Assembly: GCA_017646665.1 (NCBI GenBank)
Contig: JAGCMB010000017.1
Span: 1-64,000, forward strand
Direction: 5' to 3'
From: Bacteroidaceae bacterium
Lineage (GTDB): Bacteria > Bacteroidota > Bacteroidia > Bacteroidales > Bacteroidaceae
Length of the DNA: 64,000 nt
Below the pieces are notes generated by a model. That model saw only the letters and a program-made list of their open reading frames with translations. It made no database searches and was not told where the DNA came from. Each line of letters starts with the position of its first letter. Position 1 is the first letter of the stretch. Both the position numbers and the translations under genes were made by a program. Of the stretch, positions 45,740 through 54,223 are shown piece after piece.

Positions 45740-45773
45740 TTTGAAAAAGCTTTCCCTTTTTGCAATATTTTTG
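45740..45773 (+). promoter_or_regulatory. Bacteroidetes promoter (TTTG-N22-TATTTTTG)
   Basis: TTTG at 45740-45743 and TATTTTTG at 45766-45773. It overlaps the 5' part of the longest frame of the next gene, which argues for that gene's start at 45813. Confidence 0.65.
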
Positions 45774-45812
45774 CAGCGGTTAAGAAGAACAGAATATTTT
45801 AAATACTTATAT

Positions 45813-47471
45813 ATGGTTCACTTTTTAAATTACATTGACAAAGCAATCAAGAAGAACTGGAACAAACCCGCAGTGTCGAATTACGGTGGCAAGACATATA
45901 CCTATGGTGAAATGGCAGCATCTATGGAGAAGATGCATCTGTTGTTCGAAAAATGTGGAATTAAAAAGGGTGATAAGATAGCACTTTGTGCGAAGAACTC
46001 GGCAGAGTGGTGTATCTCATTCCTTGCAATAGTATCATACGACGCGGTGGCAATTCCTCTTTTGCCCGATTTTCTCCCAAGTAATGTAGCCGACCTCACA
46101 CGTCTGTCGGGTAGCAGAATGTTGATGCTCGACAGCAATATATATGACGCTCTTTCTCGTGACGGCGTGTTGCCCCAGTTCGATTCGTTCGATAAATTCC
46201 TTGGACTTGTCGATGTGGTGTCGTTGGACGCAGTGGCAGGCTCGTCAAAGGAGCTTGTCAAGATGTGTGGCGATGCAAAGAGTATATTTTCAAAGAAATT
46301 CCCAAGCGGCGTGGTTGCAAAGGATGTCGACTATTGCAAGGACGAGGTTGAAAGCCTTGCCCTCATCAGCTATACCTCGGGAACAAGCAGCGCTCCTAAG
46401 GGTGTTATGCTGCGTGCGAAGTCAATCTCCGGTAACATAGAGGTTGCGCGCAGGTTGATATGTCAAAAAGAGGACGGCAAGGTGTTGTCAATGCTTCCTT
46501 TGGCGCACATCATGGGCCTCTCCTTCGACTTTATATTTACACTTGCCGGCGGATGTCATTTGAATATCCTCACAACAAAGCCGACACCGGCACGTCTGCT
46601 CTCGGCATTGGCCGATGTTAAGCCATTTATGTTCATCACAGTGCCTTTGCTCATTGAGAAAATCTTCCGTTCAAAGGTTATCCCTGTTCTCAGGAAGCCT
46701 GCAATGCGCTTTATGCTTTCTGTCCCCGGTTTGCGCTCCCTCATTATTAGAAAGATACGCTCGAAAGTGCTCTCTGTCTTTGGCGAGAACATTGAGTATG
46801 CAGGTCTTTTCGTCGGTGGTGCAGCTATTGGAAAGGATGTCGACGATGTGATGCAGCTGCTCAAGATTCCTTATGTCGTAGGTTATGGAATGACCGAATG
46901 TGGTCCTCTCATTAGCTACAAGGGCTGGTCACATCCTATGATTGGTAACAGCGGAGATGTCGCAGCTCCAACAATAGAGGCGCGCATCGACTCTCCCCAT
47001 CCTGCACGAATTCCAGGTGAAATTCAGGTGCGTGGCGATGTTGTTACCGAAGGTTATTACAATAACCCCGAAGCGACAGAGGCTGCTTTCACCAGCGACG
47101 GTTGGCTCAAGACCGGTGATATGGCAATACGCGACCGCAAAGGCCACATCTACATAAAAGGCCGTTGCAAGAATATGATTCTTACCGGTAGCGGACAGAA
47201 TATCTACCCCGAGGAGATAGAGGAGATGATAAACAGTTTGCCTATGGTTGTAGAGTCGTTGGTCGTGAGCCGTAAGTTTGCTATTGTGGCATTGGTGGTA
47301 GTAGACAAGGATGCCGTTGACAGCGACGAGAAACGTGCCGAGGTCGAGCGTCAAGTCTTTGCGCTGAATGCAAAATTGCCTTCATATAGTCAAATCAGTA
47401 TATGCGAACAGCGCACCGAACCTTTTGCAAAGACACCAAAACAGAGTATCAAACGATTTATGTATAATTAA
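45813..47471 (+). CDS. AMP-binding long-chain acyl-CoA synthetase-like protein
   Basis: 552 residues; activates a carboxylate, probably a fatty acid, as acyl-AMP and then the CoA thioester, in the cytoplasm or at the inner membrane face. The ATP motif SYTSGTSSAPKGVML, the adenylate motif GYGMTECGPL, LKTGDMAIRDRKGHIYIKGR and TGSGQNIYPEEIEE are all present, as is the C-terminal lysine context TPKQSIKRFMYN. A frame from 45732 would add 27 residues, but a promoter lies inside that stretch; MVHFLNYIDKAIKKNW is the natural start. It stands alone, with its own promoter. Substrate chain length is inferred from family only. Confidence 0.88.
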   Translation: MVHFLNYIDKAIKKNWNKPAVSNYGGKTYTYGEMAASMEKMHLLFEKCGIKKGDKIALCAKNSAEWCISFLAIVSYDAVAIPLLPDFLPSNVADLTRLSGSRMLMLDSNIYDALSRDGVLPQFDSFDKFLGLVDVVSLDAVAGSSKELVKMCGDAKSIFSKKFPSGVVAKDVDYCKDEVESLALISYTSGTSSAPKGVMLRAKSISGNIEVARRLICQKEDGKVLSMLPLAHIMGLSFDFIFTLAGGCHLNILTTKPTPARLLSALADVKPFMFITVPLLIEKIFRSKVIPVLRKPAMRFMLSVPGLRSLIIRKIRSKVLSVFGENIEYAGLFVGGAAIGKDVDDVMQLLKIPYVVGYGMTECGPLISYKGWSHPMIGNSGDVAAPTIEARIDSPHPARIPGEIQVRGDVVTEGYYNNPEATEAAFTSDGWLKTGDMAIRDRKGHIYIKGRCKNMILTGSGQNIYPEEIEEMINSLPMVVESLVVSRKFAIVALVVVDKDAVDSDEKRAEVERQVFALNAKLPSYSQISICEQRTEPFAKTPKQSIKRFMYN

Positions 47472-47493
47472 TCTGATACGCATATACTTTGTA

Positions 47494-47607
47494 ACGACAA
47501 TTGGGAAACAACTGACGACCACGGTATGCAGATTTTTGGTATTGCAAAGGACAAAGATGGTGTAGAGTGTTATATGGTTAAGAACTCTTGGGGCGAGGCC
47601 GGTACAT
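47494..47607 (+). pseudogene. Relic of a C1 cysteine peptidase gene
   Basis: 114 bp align without gaps to 41111-41224 of the intact C1 peptidase gene, with 10 mismatches. Eight are synonymous third-position changes and the other two change one Tyr codon to Cys. The relic keeps the His (DDHGMQIF) and Asn (KNSWGE) active-site segments, but nothing homologous flanks it. It starts 22 bp after the acyl-CoA synthetase stop. The pattern indicates decay of a once-functional paralogue or an imported homologue rather than a fresh copy. Confidence 0.85.
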
Positions 47608-47667
47608 TTGAGCTATCTTTTTCTTTTCCAGATTTTTTTATCAAAAATTCCATGAGCTGTATTTTGA

Positions 47668-47699
47668 TTTGTCTTTTAATTTTTAAAAAACTATATTTG
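47668..47699 (+). promoter_or_regulatory. Consensus promoter of the STAS/ABC operon (TTTG-N20-TATATTTG)
   Basis: TTTG at 47668-47671 and TATATTTG at 47692-47699, 20 bp apart, 38 bp before the first STAS gene. Both boxes are exact. Confidence 0.85.
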
Positions 47700-47737
47700 C
47701 AAATTAATAAGACAATTACAAATGACAGTATATGTGT

Positions 47738-48031
47738 ATGGATGATAATTTTAAGACACATAAAGTGTATATAGACTATCCTTTGAATGCCTCAAGCCTG
47801 AAGGATATGGAGGGGTGTATAACTTCGTTGGAACTTGCAGTAGGCGATGTGGTGGTTGTCGATTGCACCGGTATGGATTATATTTGCAGTTCGGGCCTCC
47901 GCTTCTTTCTTAAACTTTACCATGATACTGCAGCAAAAGGTGGTAAGATGATTATCAGAGGTCTGCATCCGCTTGTGAAGGGTGTATTCGATATGTCGGG
48001 CTTCAGTCATATTTTCAATATAGAGGATTGA
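47738..48031 (+). CDS. STAS-domain anti-sigma factor antagonist (first copy)
   Basis: 97-residue single-domain STAS protein, cytoplasmic. The phospho-acceptor loop reads DYICSSGLRFF, with the Ser-Ser-Gly-Leu typical of SpoIIAA/RsbV antagonists, and the C-terminal GVFDMSGFSHIFNI helix matches. ATG at 47738 is preferred to the ATG two codons earlier (47732). In partner switching the unphosphorylated STAS protein binds the anti-sigma kinase; the kinase and its phosphatase are fused in the fifth gene of this operon. It resembles the STAS gene at 53517, so the operon starts and ends with one. Confidence 0.9.
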   Translation: MDDNFKTHKVYIDYPLNASSLKDMEGCITSLELAVGDVVVVDCTGMDYICSSGLRFFLKLYHDTAAKGGKMIIRGLHPLVKGVFDMSGFSHIFNIED

Positions 48032-48043
48032 TTGAGGTTCCTC

Positions 48044-49117
48044 ATGTATAAATTGTGTTATATATTACAAGTCCTGCTCCTTTGTGTGTTTTTCGGTGGA
48101 GCTCTGTCGGCGTGTTCCGATAAAAAGCTCTATAGTACACCCGAAGATCTCGCCGGTGAGAAGGTGGGTTTGCTGAATGTGGAACTGCCGCAGGATTCGC
48201 TTCTTGATATAATGCCCGGTGCTGAATTAGAGGAGTATGGAAAGTTTATGCAACTTTTTCTTGACCTGAATACCGGTAGATGTGATGCTGCAGTTGTTGA
48301 CAGTGCCATGGCAGTAGAGATTACTGGCAGGAATTCAGAGTATGTATTGATAGGCAATGTCTGCGGTTCATGCTACCAAGCTGTTGTTCATGAAAGCAGG
48401 TGTATGCACAGAGTGCAATATGGCATTACCTCTCTCGGTTGGTGGGAAAACTGGAAAATAAGGCTCGAAAGGGGACTGTTGAACGCTGATGCTGCGTCTC
48501 TTCTGCTGAAAGGTCTTTATACAACGATTGTAATATTCTTCTTTGCTGCGATATTTGCTGTATTGCTTGCAGCACTACTCACCTATATGGCAATAAAGCA
48601 CAAATGGGTGTATATATATAAGCCGCTTAGCTGGATGGTATCTGTGCTGCACGATATACCTCCGGTTGTACTTATGATGTTCTTTTACTACGTCGTGTTT
48701 GTGTCATCGGGGCTCAGTGGAGTGGTTGTTTCCATAATCGCTCTTGGTATATATACTTCGGGGAGTCTTTATAAGATTTTCAAGATACATATAATGCAGG
48801 TCGGTAAGGAGCAGCGCGAGTCGGCATTTATGCTCGGTCTTAAAGAGAGGCAGGTCTACCGTTATGTGATACTCCCTCAGGCTCTAAAGAGTTCTATGCC
48901 TTTGATTGCCGGTGAACTCAAACTGTTGCTGCGTTCTACATCTTATGCAGGCTACATTGCACAGAAGGACCTTGTAAAGGCTGCCGATGCTATCCAATCC
49001 GATACATTGGAGGCTTTTATACCGTTGCTTGTAGTCTCACTTCTATATCTGCTCCTCTCATGGGCAATAACAGAACTGTTGTATTGGTTGTACAAAAAAC
49101 TTTTTGTTCATGGTTGA
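48044..49117 (+). CDS. ABC permease fused to an N-terminal binding-protein-like lipoprotein segment
   Basis: 357 residues from the ATG at 48044. The N-terminus is a lipoprotein-like signal (GGALSAC) followed by about 110 residues that resemble one lobe of a family-3 solute-binding protein (YSTPEDLAGEKVGLL, GRCDAAVVDSAMA). From about residue 150 the chain is a polar amino-acid-type permease with about five membrane segments and the coupling loop ESAFMLGLKERQVYRYVILPQALKSS. A TTG 12 bp upstream is not needed. The stop overlaps the ATPase start by 8 bp. Fusion of a partial binding lobe to the permease, with a separate NMT1-type binding protein downstream, suggests a sensing rather than simple uptake role. 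Confidence 0.85.
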   Translation: MYKLCYILQVLLLCVFFGGALSACSDKKLYSTPEDLAGEKVGLLNVELPQDSLLDIMPGAELEEYGKFMQLFLDLNTGRCDAAVVDSAMAVEITGRNSEYVLIGNVCGSCYQAVVHESRCMHRVQYGITSLGWWENWKIRLERGLLNADAASLLLKGLYTTIVIFFFAAIFAVLLAALLTYMAIKHKWVYIYKPLSWMVSVLHDIPPVVLMMFFYYVVFVSSGLSGVVVSIIALGIYTSGSLYKIFKIHIMQVGKEQRESAFMLGLKERQVYRYVILPQALKSSMPLIAGELKLLLRSTSYAGYIAQKDLVKAADAIQSDTLEAFIPLLVVSLLYLLLSWAITELLYWLYKKLFVHG

Positions 49118-50204
49118 AGTATCGGAACTTAAAAAAACATTCGGTGGCAGAACCGTTCTCAACGGAATCTCCTTTACCTTGGGTGAGCACGATACGCTAT
49201 GTGTCGTAGGTCCTACGGGTTGTGGCAAGAGTACCCTTCTGCGTTGCGTTGCCGGTCTTGAGGAACCTGATTCGGGTAGTGTGGTTATAAATGGTGAACC
49301 CCGCAGACTCCTTTCCAAAGGAGGCGTACATAGCATTGGAATGGTGTTTCAGTCCTACAATCTTTTTCCACATCTAGATGTTCTGAATAATGTGATGCTT
49401 GCTCCTGTGCGTGTCCTTGGAATGTCTAAAAAGAGTGCCGAGGAACTGGCTATGAAAAAACTGGAGCTGGTAGGTCTTGCCGAGAAAGCTTCGGCCAATG
49501 TAGAGAGCCTTTCGGCCGGGCAACGCCAGCGCGTGGCTATAGCCCGCTGTCTTGCTATGGAGCCGTCTTTGTTGCTCCTGGATGAACCAACATCGGCTCT
49601 TGACCAGGTAATGGTGAGCGAGATGCAATGTCTTGTGCGCGACCTTTCCAAGAGGGGGATGGCAATGATTATTGTTACGCACGATCTGCAATTCGCACGT
49701 GAGGTCGGAAATCATGTGATTTTTATGAACGAAGGTGTTGTCTATGAGCAGGGAACGCCCGAAGAGGTTTTCGATTCGCCCAAAAAGGAACAGACAAATG
49801 TCTTTGTGAATACTATACTCGACTATAGTTATCAGATACATTCACACAAGTACGACCTTTATGAACTGCAGGCCGGGATGATACAGTTCTGCAAACGTCA
49901 TTCTCTCGGGAAAGCGGTCCAGTTCCGTGTACAATTGCTTGCCGAAGAGGTTCTGAATGTTATCCCGTTGAATCTCGGTACTGTTGAACTTGCCTTGCGC
50001 TATTCCAAGAAGAATGGTGCCATATCCCTTGAACTCCTAATGCCGCAAGGGGTAAGGGCTATATTCGGTACTTCGGAGTTGGAGTATGATGAGATAAGTA
50101 TGAGCATTGTAAGGGGCTTGTGTGATGGAATAGATGAACTGTTGGAGGGTGATGCCGCATCTCCCCGTTTGCGTGTGCGCTTTCAACTTAAAGAAATGAA
50201 TTGA
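49110..50204 (+). CDS. ABC ATPase (GlnQ type) with C-terminal GHKL-like extension
   Basis: 364 residues from the ATG at 49110. Walker A GPTGCGKST, Q-loop FQSYNLF, signature SLSAGQRQR, Walker B LLLLDEPTSALD and switch VTHDL are those of polar amino-acid importer ATPases, which normally end near residue 245. About 110 further residues follow, containing VQLLAEEVLNVIPLN, which resembles the N-box of HATPase/RsbW-type kinases; no clear G1 box (DxGxG) follows, so ATP binding by this part is doubtful. Because the operon also encodes a real anti-sigma kinase and two STAS proteins, the extension may bind a STAS partner. That is inference. Confidence 0.88.
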   Translation: MVEVSELKKTFGGRTVLNGISFTLGEHDTLCVVGPTGCGKSTLLRCVAGLEEPDSGSVVINGEPRRLLSKGGVHSIGMVFQSYNLFPHLDVLNNVMLAPVRVLGMSKKSAEELAMKKLELVGLAEKASANVESLSAGQRQRVAIARCLAMEPSLLLLDEPTSALDQVMVSEMQCLVRDLSKRGMAMIIVTHDLQFAREVGNHVIFMNEGVVYEQGTPEEVFDSPKKEQTNVFVNTILDYSYQIHSHKYDLYELQAGMIQFCKRHSLGKAVQFRVQLLAEEVLNVIPLNLGTVELALRYSKKNGAISLELLMPQGVRAIFGTSELEYDEISMSIVRGLCDGIDELLEGDAASPRLRVRFQLKEMN

Positions 50205-50212
50205 CGATTGTT

Positions 50213-51154
50213 ATGAGGCTATTTATAAGATTTCTGTTGCTTCTGTTGCCTTTGCAACTTTCAGCACAGACCCGCATAGTGTTTACTCCGCAGTGGACGG
50301 CCCAAAGCCAGTTCGCAGGCTATTATGTAGCTCTTGAGAAAGGTTTTTATAAAAGTGTCGGTCTTGATGTGGAGATTGTCCACCCATCGGTGTCGTCTCC
50401 TGCAGTGAACCGTATCAAGAACGGAACCAGTGACATTGTGACAATGCAGCTTCTCAATGCAATGTCCGAGGTCAGTAATGGTCTTGAACTTGTGAATCTT
50501 ATGCAGACATCACAGCATTCGGGTCTGCAGGTTATATCAAAGGATAAGAGTATCCGTACATTCGAGGATTTGCGCGGGAAACGTGTCGGTATATGGAAAG
50601 CCGGTTTTGGCGAACTTGCGAAGATGCCCGATTACGACCTGAATCTCGGAATCGAGTGGGTCCCGTTCATACAGAATATCAATCTCTTTATATCCGGCGC
50701 TATCGATGCTACTTTGGCAATGAGCTATAGCGAAGCCCTCAAAATAAAGGCTGCTGGCTTTGATGATGTGTCTGTTATCCCTTTTACAGGGACAGTCTAT
50801 GACTTTCCGGACGACGGGTTATATACGACCCGCAGCTACTATGAAAAGAACAGGAAAAATGTAGATGCTTTTGTGGAAGCATCGCGTCGAGGTTGGGAGT
50901 GGGCACGGGAAAATGTTGATGAAACTGTCAGAATTGTGCTGAAATATACTACAAAAGAGAATATTGCTACCAATTATGTAATGCAGAAATGGATGCTGGA
51001 AGATGTTCTGAAACTGCAGTGTCCTCTAGGTAGCGATTATCCTACTTTCAGGTTGGAAAAGAAGGATTTCAGGCGTCTTGATTCTGTAGCTCTCGAAAAG
51101 GGTATTATCAGCAGGAGTGTGAGATATGAAGAGATGAAAGGAGGCGTGAGATGA
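50213..51154 (+). CDS. NMT1/THI5-like periplasmic solute-binding protein
   Basis: 313 residues with signal peptide (about 1-19, ending LSAQ). The mature start IVFTPQWTAQSQFAGYYVALEKGFY and DLRGKRVGIWKAGFGE are hallmarks of the NMT1/SsuA/ThiY family, which binds pyrimidines, sulfonates or related small molecules. The ligand cannot be told from sequence. ATG at 50213 is used; a TTG at 50201 overlaps the previous stop. Its stop overlaps the next gene by 4 bp (ATGA), so its product and the sensor phosphatase are made together. An NMT1-type binding protein beside a GlnP-type permease is an unusual mix. Confidence 0.88.
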   Translation: MRLFIRFLLLLLPLQLSAQTRIVFTPQWTAQSQFAGYYVALEKGFYKSVGLDVEIVHPSVSSPAVNRIKNGTSDIVTMQLLNAMSEVSNGLELVNLMQTSQHSGLQVISKDKSIRTFEDLRGKRVGIWKAGFGELAKMPDYDLNLGIEWVPFIQNINLFISGAIDATLAMSYSEALKIKAAGFDDVSVIPFTGTVYDFPDDGLYTTRSYYEKNRKNVDAFVEASRRGWEWARENVDETVRIVLKYTTKENIATNYVMQKWMLEDVLKLQCPLGSDYPTFRLEKKDFRRLDSVALEKGIISRSVRYEEMKGGVR

Positions 51155-53496
51155 ATATCAGGTTTGGTCGGTATATACATTCGTTTTCGACAAAGTTGAG
51201 CTTCTATATACTGCTTGTCGTGGCGTTGATTTTTGTAGCCGGTTTTGTGTGGAATTACAGGAGCTCACGTGACTTTGTCTCCAATGAGGCCGTTGAACGT
51301 GTCCAAGCATCTCTTGACGGGGCTGTTATGAAGATTGACAATGTTCTCAATTCTGTCGAGACGGCAGTGAAGAATATGTCATGGGTGGTTGCTGATAACA
51401 TTGATGACCCGGAAAGTATGTATAGACTCACGAGGATGATGCTCGTTGACAATTCTTTTATCATTGGAAGTGCCGTGGCATTCGAGCCGAACTACTTTGA
51501 GGAAAAAGGGCACTATTTCTCTCCTTACTCCTATCGTGTGGGTGATAGTATCTATAACAAACAATTGGGGCGTGAGGAGTATGATTATCATTACGATGAC
51601 TGGTACCTGATTCCGAAGATTCTTGGGAAACCATATTGGAGCGAACCTTATTTCGATGAAGGTGGCGCAGATATGATGATGACGACGTATTCTTTCCCTT
51701 TGTATGATGATGAAGGGAAACTGTTCGCAATCTTTACAGCCGATGTATCTTTGGATTGGTTTGCCGACCAGGTGAACTGCATAAGCCCTTATGAGAATTC
51801 CTACAACATAATGATAAGCCGTGGAGGAACATTTATTGTACATAGTGACAAGAGTGTTGTACTCAATGAGACATTCTTTATCTCATCTTCTGCTATTGGC
51901 GACAGCCGCTTCAAGGAGGTGGGACATAAGATGCAGGCCGGTGAGAGAGGGGTTGCTACGTTTGAACGTGACGGGCAGGAATTCTACTTCGTCTATGCTC
52001 CAATAAAGACCACCGGCTGGTCTGTTGCCGTGTCGTGTCTATACTCCGAAGTCTTTGCCGGTGTTGACAGTATGAGAAACAATATGTTCTGGATTGCTGC
52101 TTTTGTGCTTGTGATAATGGCTGTTTTATGTTATGTGACAATATTCCGTCTTACAGCTCCGCTGGCGCAGTTTGCCCAATCGGCCAACGACATTGCACAT
52201 GGTAATTTCTCGGCACGTCTTCCGCGTGTGAAGAGCAGGAACGAAATGAGAATGCTCAGGGATTCTTTTGATTATATGCAGAGGTCTCTTATTAAATATA
52301 CCGAGGAACTCAAGACAACTGTTGCAAACAATGAACGTATCGAGAGTGAACTGCGTATCGCTCGCGAGATACAGCTGGGTATGATTCCCAAGATTTTCCC
52401 TCCTTTCCCCGAGAGGAAGGACATTGACCTGTATGCTATGCTTGTTCCGGCAAAGGAAGTGGGCGGCGACCTGTACGATTTTTTCATTGAGGATGAGAAA
52501 CTGTATTTTATCATAGGTGATGTTTCTGGCAAGGGTGTACCGGCATCGCTGGTGATGGCTGTGACCTGTCGTCTTTTCAGGACTGTAGCATCTCATGTCA
52601 GTGACCCGGCAGAGATTGTCGCTTCTCTCAACAATGCGTTGGCCGAGTCGAACGAAAGTAATATGTTCTGTACATTCTTCTTGGGAATACTCGACTTGCA
52701 GAGCGGCAAGCTCCTCTATTGCAATGCAGGGCATAATGCTCCGCTGCTTGTTGCTCCTGGTGGCATCGTGACGCCTCTTGATGTAAAACCCAATCTGCCG
52801 TTAGGCGTAATTGGCGGTTTTCCGTATGTACCCCAAGAAACGATGTTGGAGAAAGGAACTCTGTTGTTCCTATATACCGATGGCGTGACCGAGGCCGAGA
52901 ATCCTGCAAAAGAGTTATACTCAGATGCGCGTCTGAAGGAGGTGCTTGCTGCAGCAAACAGCGATGTAAGGAGCCTTGTCAATGATGTGAAGTCCAGTGT
53001 TGATACCTATGCCGCCGGTACTGAGCAGAGTGATGACATCACAATCCTGTGTCTGAGATGCAATGCGGAGGAGGATTGTATGTGTGAGGTTGAAAAGGAG
53101 CTGCATCTGGTAAACGAACTGTCCGAAATAGCCAAACTGCCTCTCCTTGTAGGTGAGCTTGCTTCGGAATTCAATTTTTCCGAAGAACAGGTTTTCAACT
53201 TCAACCTGGTACTTGAGGAGGCTGTTACTAATGTTGTGATGTATGCCTACCCCGAAGGCAAGAGTGGTTCTATAGACCTTGTTGCCAAGTGTGACGGTAA
53301 GAGTGTGATGTTTGTTGTCTCCGACTCCGGTAAACCTTTTGACCCGACTCTGGTGCCCGATGCCGACGTGACATTGCCGGCTGAAGAGCGACGTGTCGGT
53401 GGGCTTGGTATATTCCTCATCAGGCAGATAATGGATTCTGTTGAATATCGTCGCAACGGGGGTATGAATGTCCTTGTTATGAGCAAAAAAATCTGA
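51151..53496 (+). CDS. dCache-HAMP-SpoIIE phosphatase with C-terminal anti-sigma-type HATPase
   Basis: 781 residues, inner membrane. Membrane segment 1 (about 17-36), periplasmic dCache sensor (about 37-305, with DDWYLIPKILGKPYWSEPYFD), membrane segment 2 (about 311-332), HAMP (to about 390), a SpoIIE/RsbU-type PP2C domain (about 415-635: KEVGGDLYDFF, GDVSGKGVPASL, YTDGVTEAEN, QSDDITIL) and an RsbW-like HATPase domain (about 655-781: LEEAVTNVVMYAYPEG, DSGKPFDP, GGLGIFLIRQ). One chain thus holds both phosphatase and kinase for STAS proteins, and the sensor presumably sets the balance. The STAS gene follows 20 bp later. No sigma factor is encoded nearby. Confidence 0.93.
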   Translation: MNIRFGRYIHSFSTKLSFYILLVVALIFVAGFVWNYRSSRDFVSNEAVERVQASLDGAVMKIDNVLNSVETAVKNMSWVVADNIDDPESMYRLTRMMLVDNSFIIGSAVAFEPNYFEEKGHYFSPYSYRVGDSIYNKQLGREEYDYHYDDWYLIPKILGKPYWSEPYFDEGGADMMMTTYSFPLYDDEGKLFAIFTADVSLDWFADQVNCISPYENSYNIMISRGGTFIVHSDKSVVLNETFFISSSAIGDSRFKEVGHKMQAGERGVATFERDGQEFYFVYAPIKTTGWSVAVSCLYSEVFAGVDSMRNNMFWIAAFVLVIMAVLCYVTIFRLTAPLAQFAQSANDIAHGNFSARLPRVKSRNEMRMLRDSFDYMQRSLIKYTEELKTTVANNERIESELRIAREIQLGMIPKIFPPFPERKDIDLYAMLVPAKEVGGDLYDFFIEDEKLYFIIGDVSGKGVPASLVMAVTCRLFRTVASHVSDPAEIVASLNNALAESNESNMFCTFFLGILDLQSGKLLYCNAGHNAPLLVAPGGIVTPLDVKPNLPLGVIGGFPYVPQETMLEKGTLLFLYTDGVTEAENPAKELYSDARLKEVLAAANSDVRSLVNDVKSSVDTYAAGTEQSDDITILCLRCNAEEDCMCEVEKELHLVNELSEIAKLPLLVGELASEFNFSEEQVFNFNLVLEEAVTNVVMYAYPEGKSGSIDLVAKCDGKSVMFVVSDSGKPFDPTLVPDADVTLPAEERRVGGLGIFLIRQIMDSVEYRRNGGMNVLVMSKKI

Positions 53497-53516
53497 AACA
53501 ATAAAAATAAACGATT

Positions 53517-53819
53517 ATGGTAGTCAATATATTGAATGAAGGCGATGCCAAAGTGATTGTGATAGATGGCCGTCTTGACACTGTTACCGCACCGGAACTC
53601 GAAAGGAGTATTGCTCCTTTGCTTGCCGAAAAATCGCAGACTGTGGTTTTCGAGTGTAAAGGTTTGGAGTATGTCAGTAGCTCGGGTCTTCGTGTTGTTC
53701 TTTCATCTTATAAGTCTGTTGTTTCCAACGGTGGAAAGTTTATGCTTCGCAATCTTTCCAAAGATGTGCGTTCGGTCTTTGACCTAACAGGCTTTTCCCG
53801 AATTTTGACAATAGAATAG
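53517..53819 (+). CDS. STAS-domain anti-sigma factor antagonist (second copy)
   Basis: 100 residues, cytoplasmic. NEGDAKVIVIDGRLDTVTAP and EYVSSSGLRVVLSSYK are classic for the RsbV/SpoIIAA family; the Ser after YVS is the phosphorylation site. The C-terminal SVFDLTGFSRILTI matches the first STAS protein of the operon. Adjacent to the phosphatase/kinase gene, which is its likely partner. Ends the operon. Confidence 0.92.
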   Translation: MVVNILNEGDAKVIVIDGRLDTVTAPELERSIAPLLAEKSQTVVFECKGLEYVSSSGLRVVLSSYKSVVSNGGKFMLRNLSKDVRSVFDLTGFSRILTIE

Positions 53820-53844
53820 CCTTGAGGTCGTTTCGGGTAGTTCG

Positions 53845-53867
53845 TTTGTACCGCGACGCGGTACAAA
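53845..53867. repeat. Perfect palindrome TTTGTACCGCG-A-CGCGGTACAAA
   Basis: 11-bp arms around one base, 26 bp after the second STAS gene. No T-run follows. Could be an mRNA 3'-end structure, a dispersed palindromic repeat unit or an operator. Confidence 0.7.
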
Positions 53868-54035
53868 TCCTGCGCGTACCTTGCCGTATGTATAAATGTG
53901 AAAGGGGAGTGCGTGATGAACTTTCCGAGAAGATGATGTGTGGGTATATGTTAGCCCTTGCATAATTGGCAGCGTATTGTTGCAACTCTGTTGTTTGGCC
54001 CTGGCGCAGATACGATGGCTTGTAATGCTTAAAAA

Positions 54036-54078
54036 ACATTGATTCTGTAAAAAAAATTACGGAATCAATGTCTTTTTT
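54036..54078 (+). terminator. Intrinsic terminator downstream of the STAS/ABC operon
   Basis: ACATTGATTCTGTAA pairs with TTACGGAATCAATGT (15 bp, one wobble) around a 6-nt A-rich loop, then CTTTTTT. Confidence 0.85.
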
Positions 54079-54190
54079 ATAACACTTTTCCGTATCTTTA
54101 CAGATTGAGAGAATTATCTTGCGCTTAATGGGGCTTTTTTGCTCCAGCCTCTTTGCCATACGAAGGGTTGGCGTGCGCTTTTCGGCATCT

Positions 54191-54223
54191 TTTGTCTGTT
54201 GAACGGGATGAGTGTTACTTTTG
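54191..54223 (+). promoter_or_regulatory. Consensus promoter of recJ-recQ-cstA (TTTG-N21-TACTTTTG)
   Basis: TTTG at 54191-54194 and TACTTTTG at 54216-54223, 21 bp apart, 50 bp before the recJ start. Confidence 0.8.

Noticed and set aside
45732..45812. N-terminal extension of the acyl-CoA synthetase
   Set aside because: A promoter with TTTG and TATTTTTG lies inside it, and the family starts near MVHFLNYIDK.
47526..47774. 82-codon open frame carrying the peptidase His and Asn segments
   Set aside because: Only the first 27 codons match the peptidase; the remainder is AT-rich intergenic sequence containing a promoter. Treated as a relic, not a gene.
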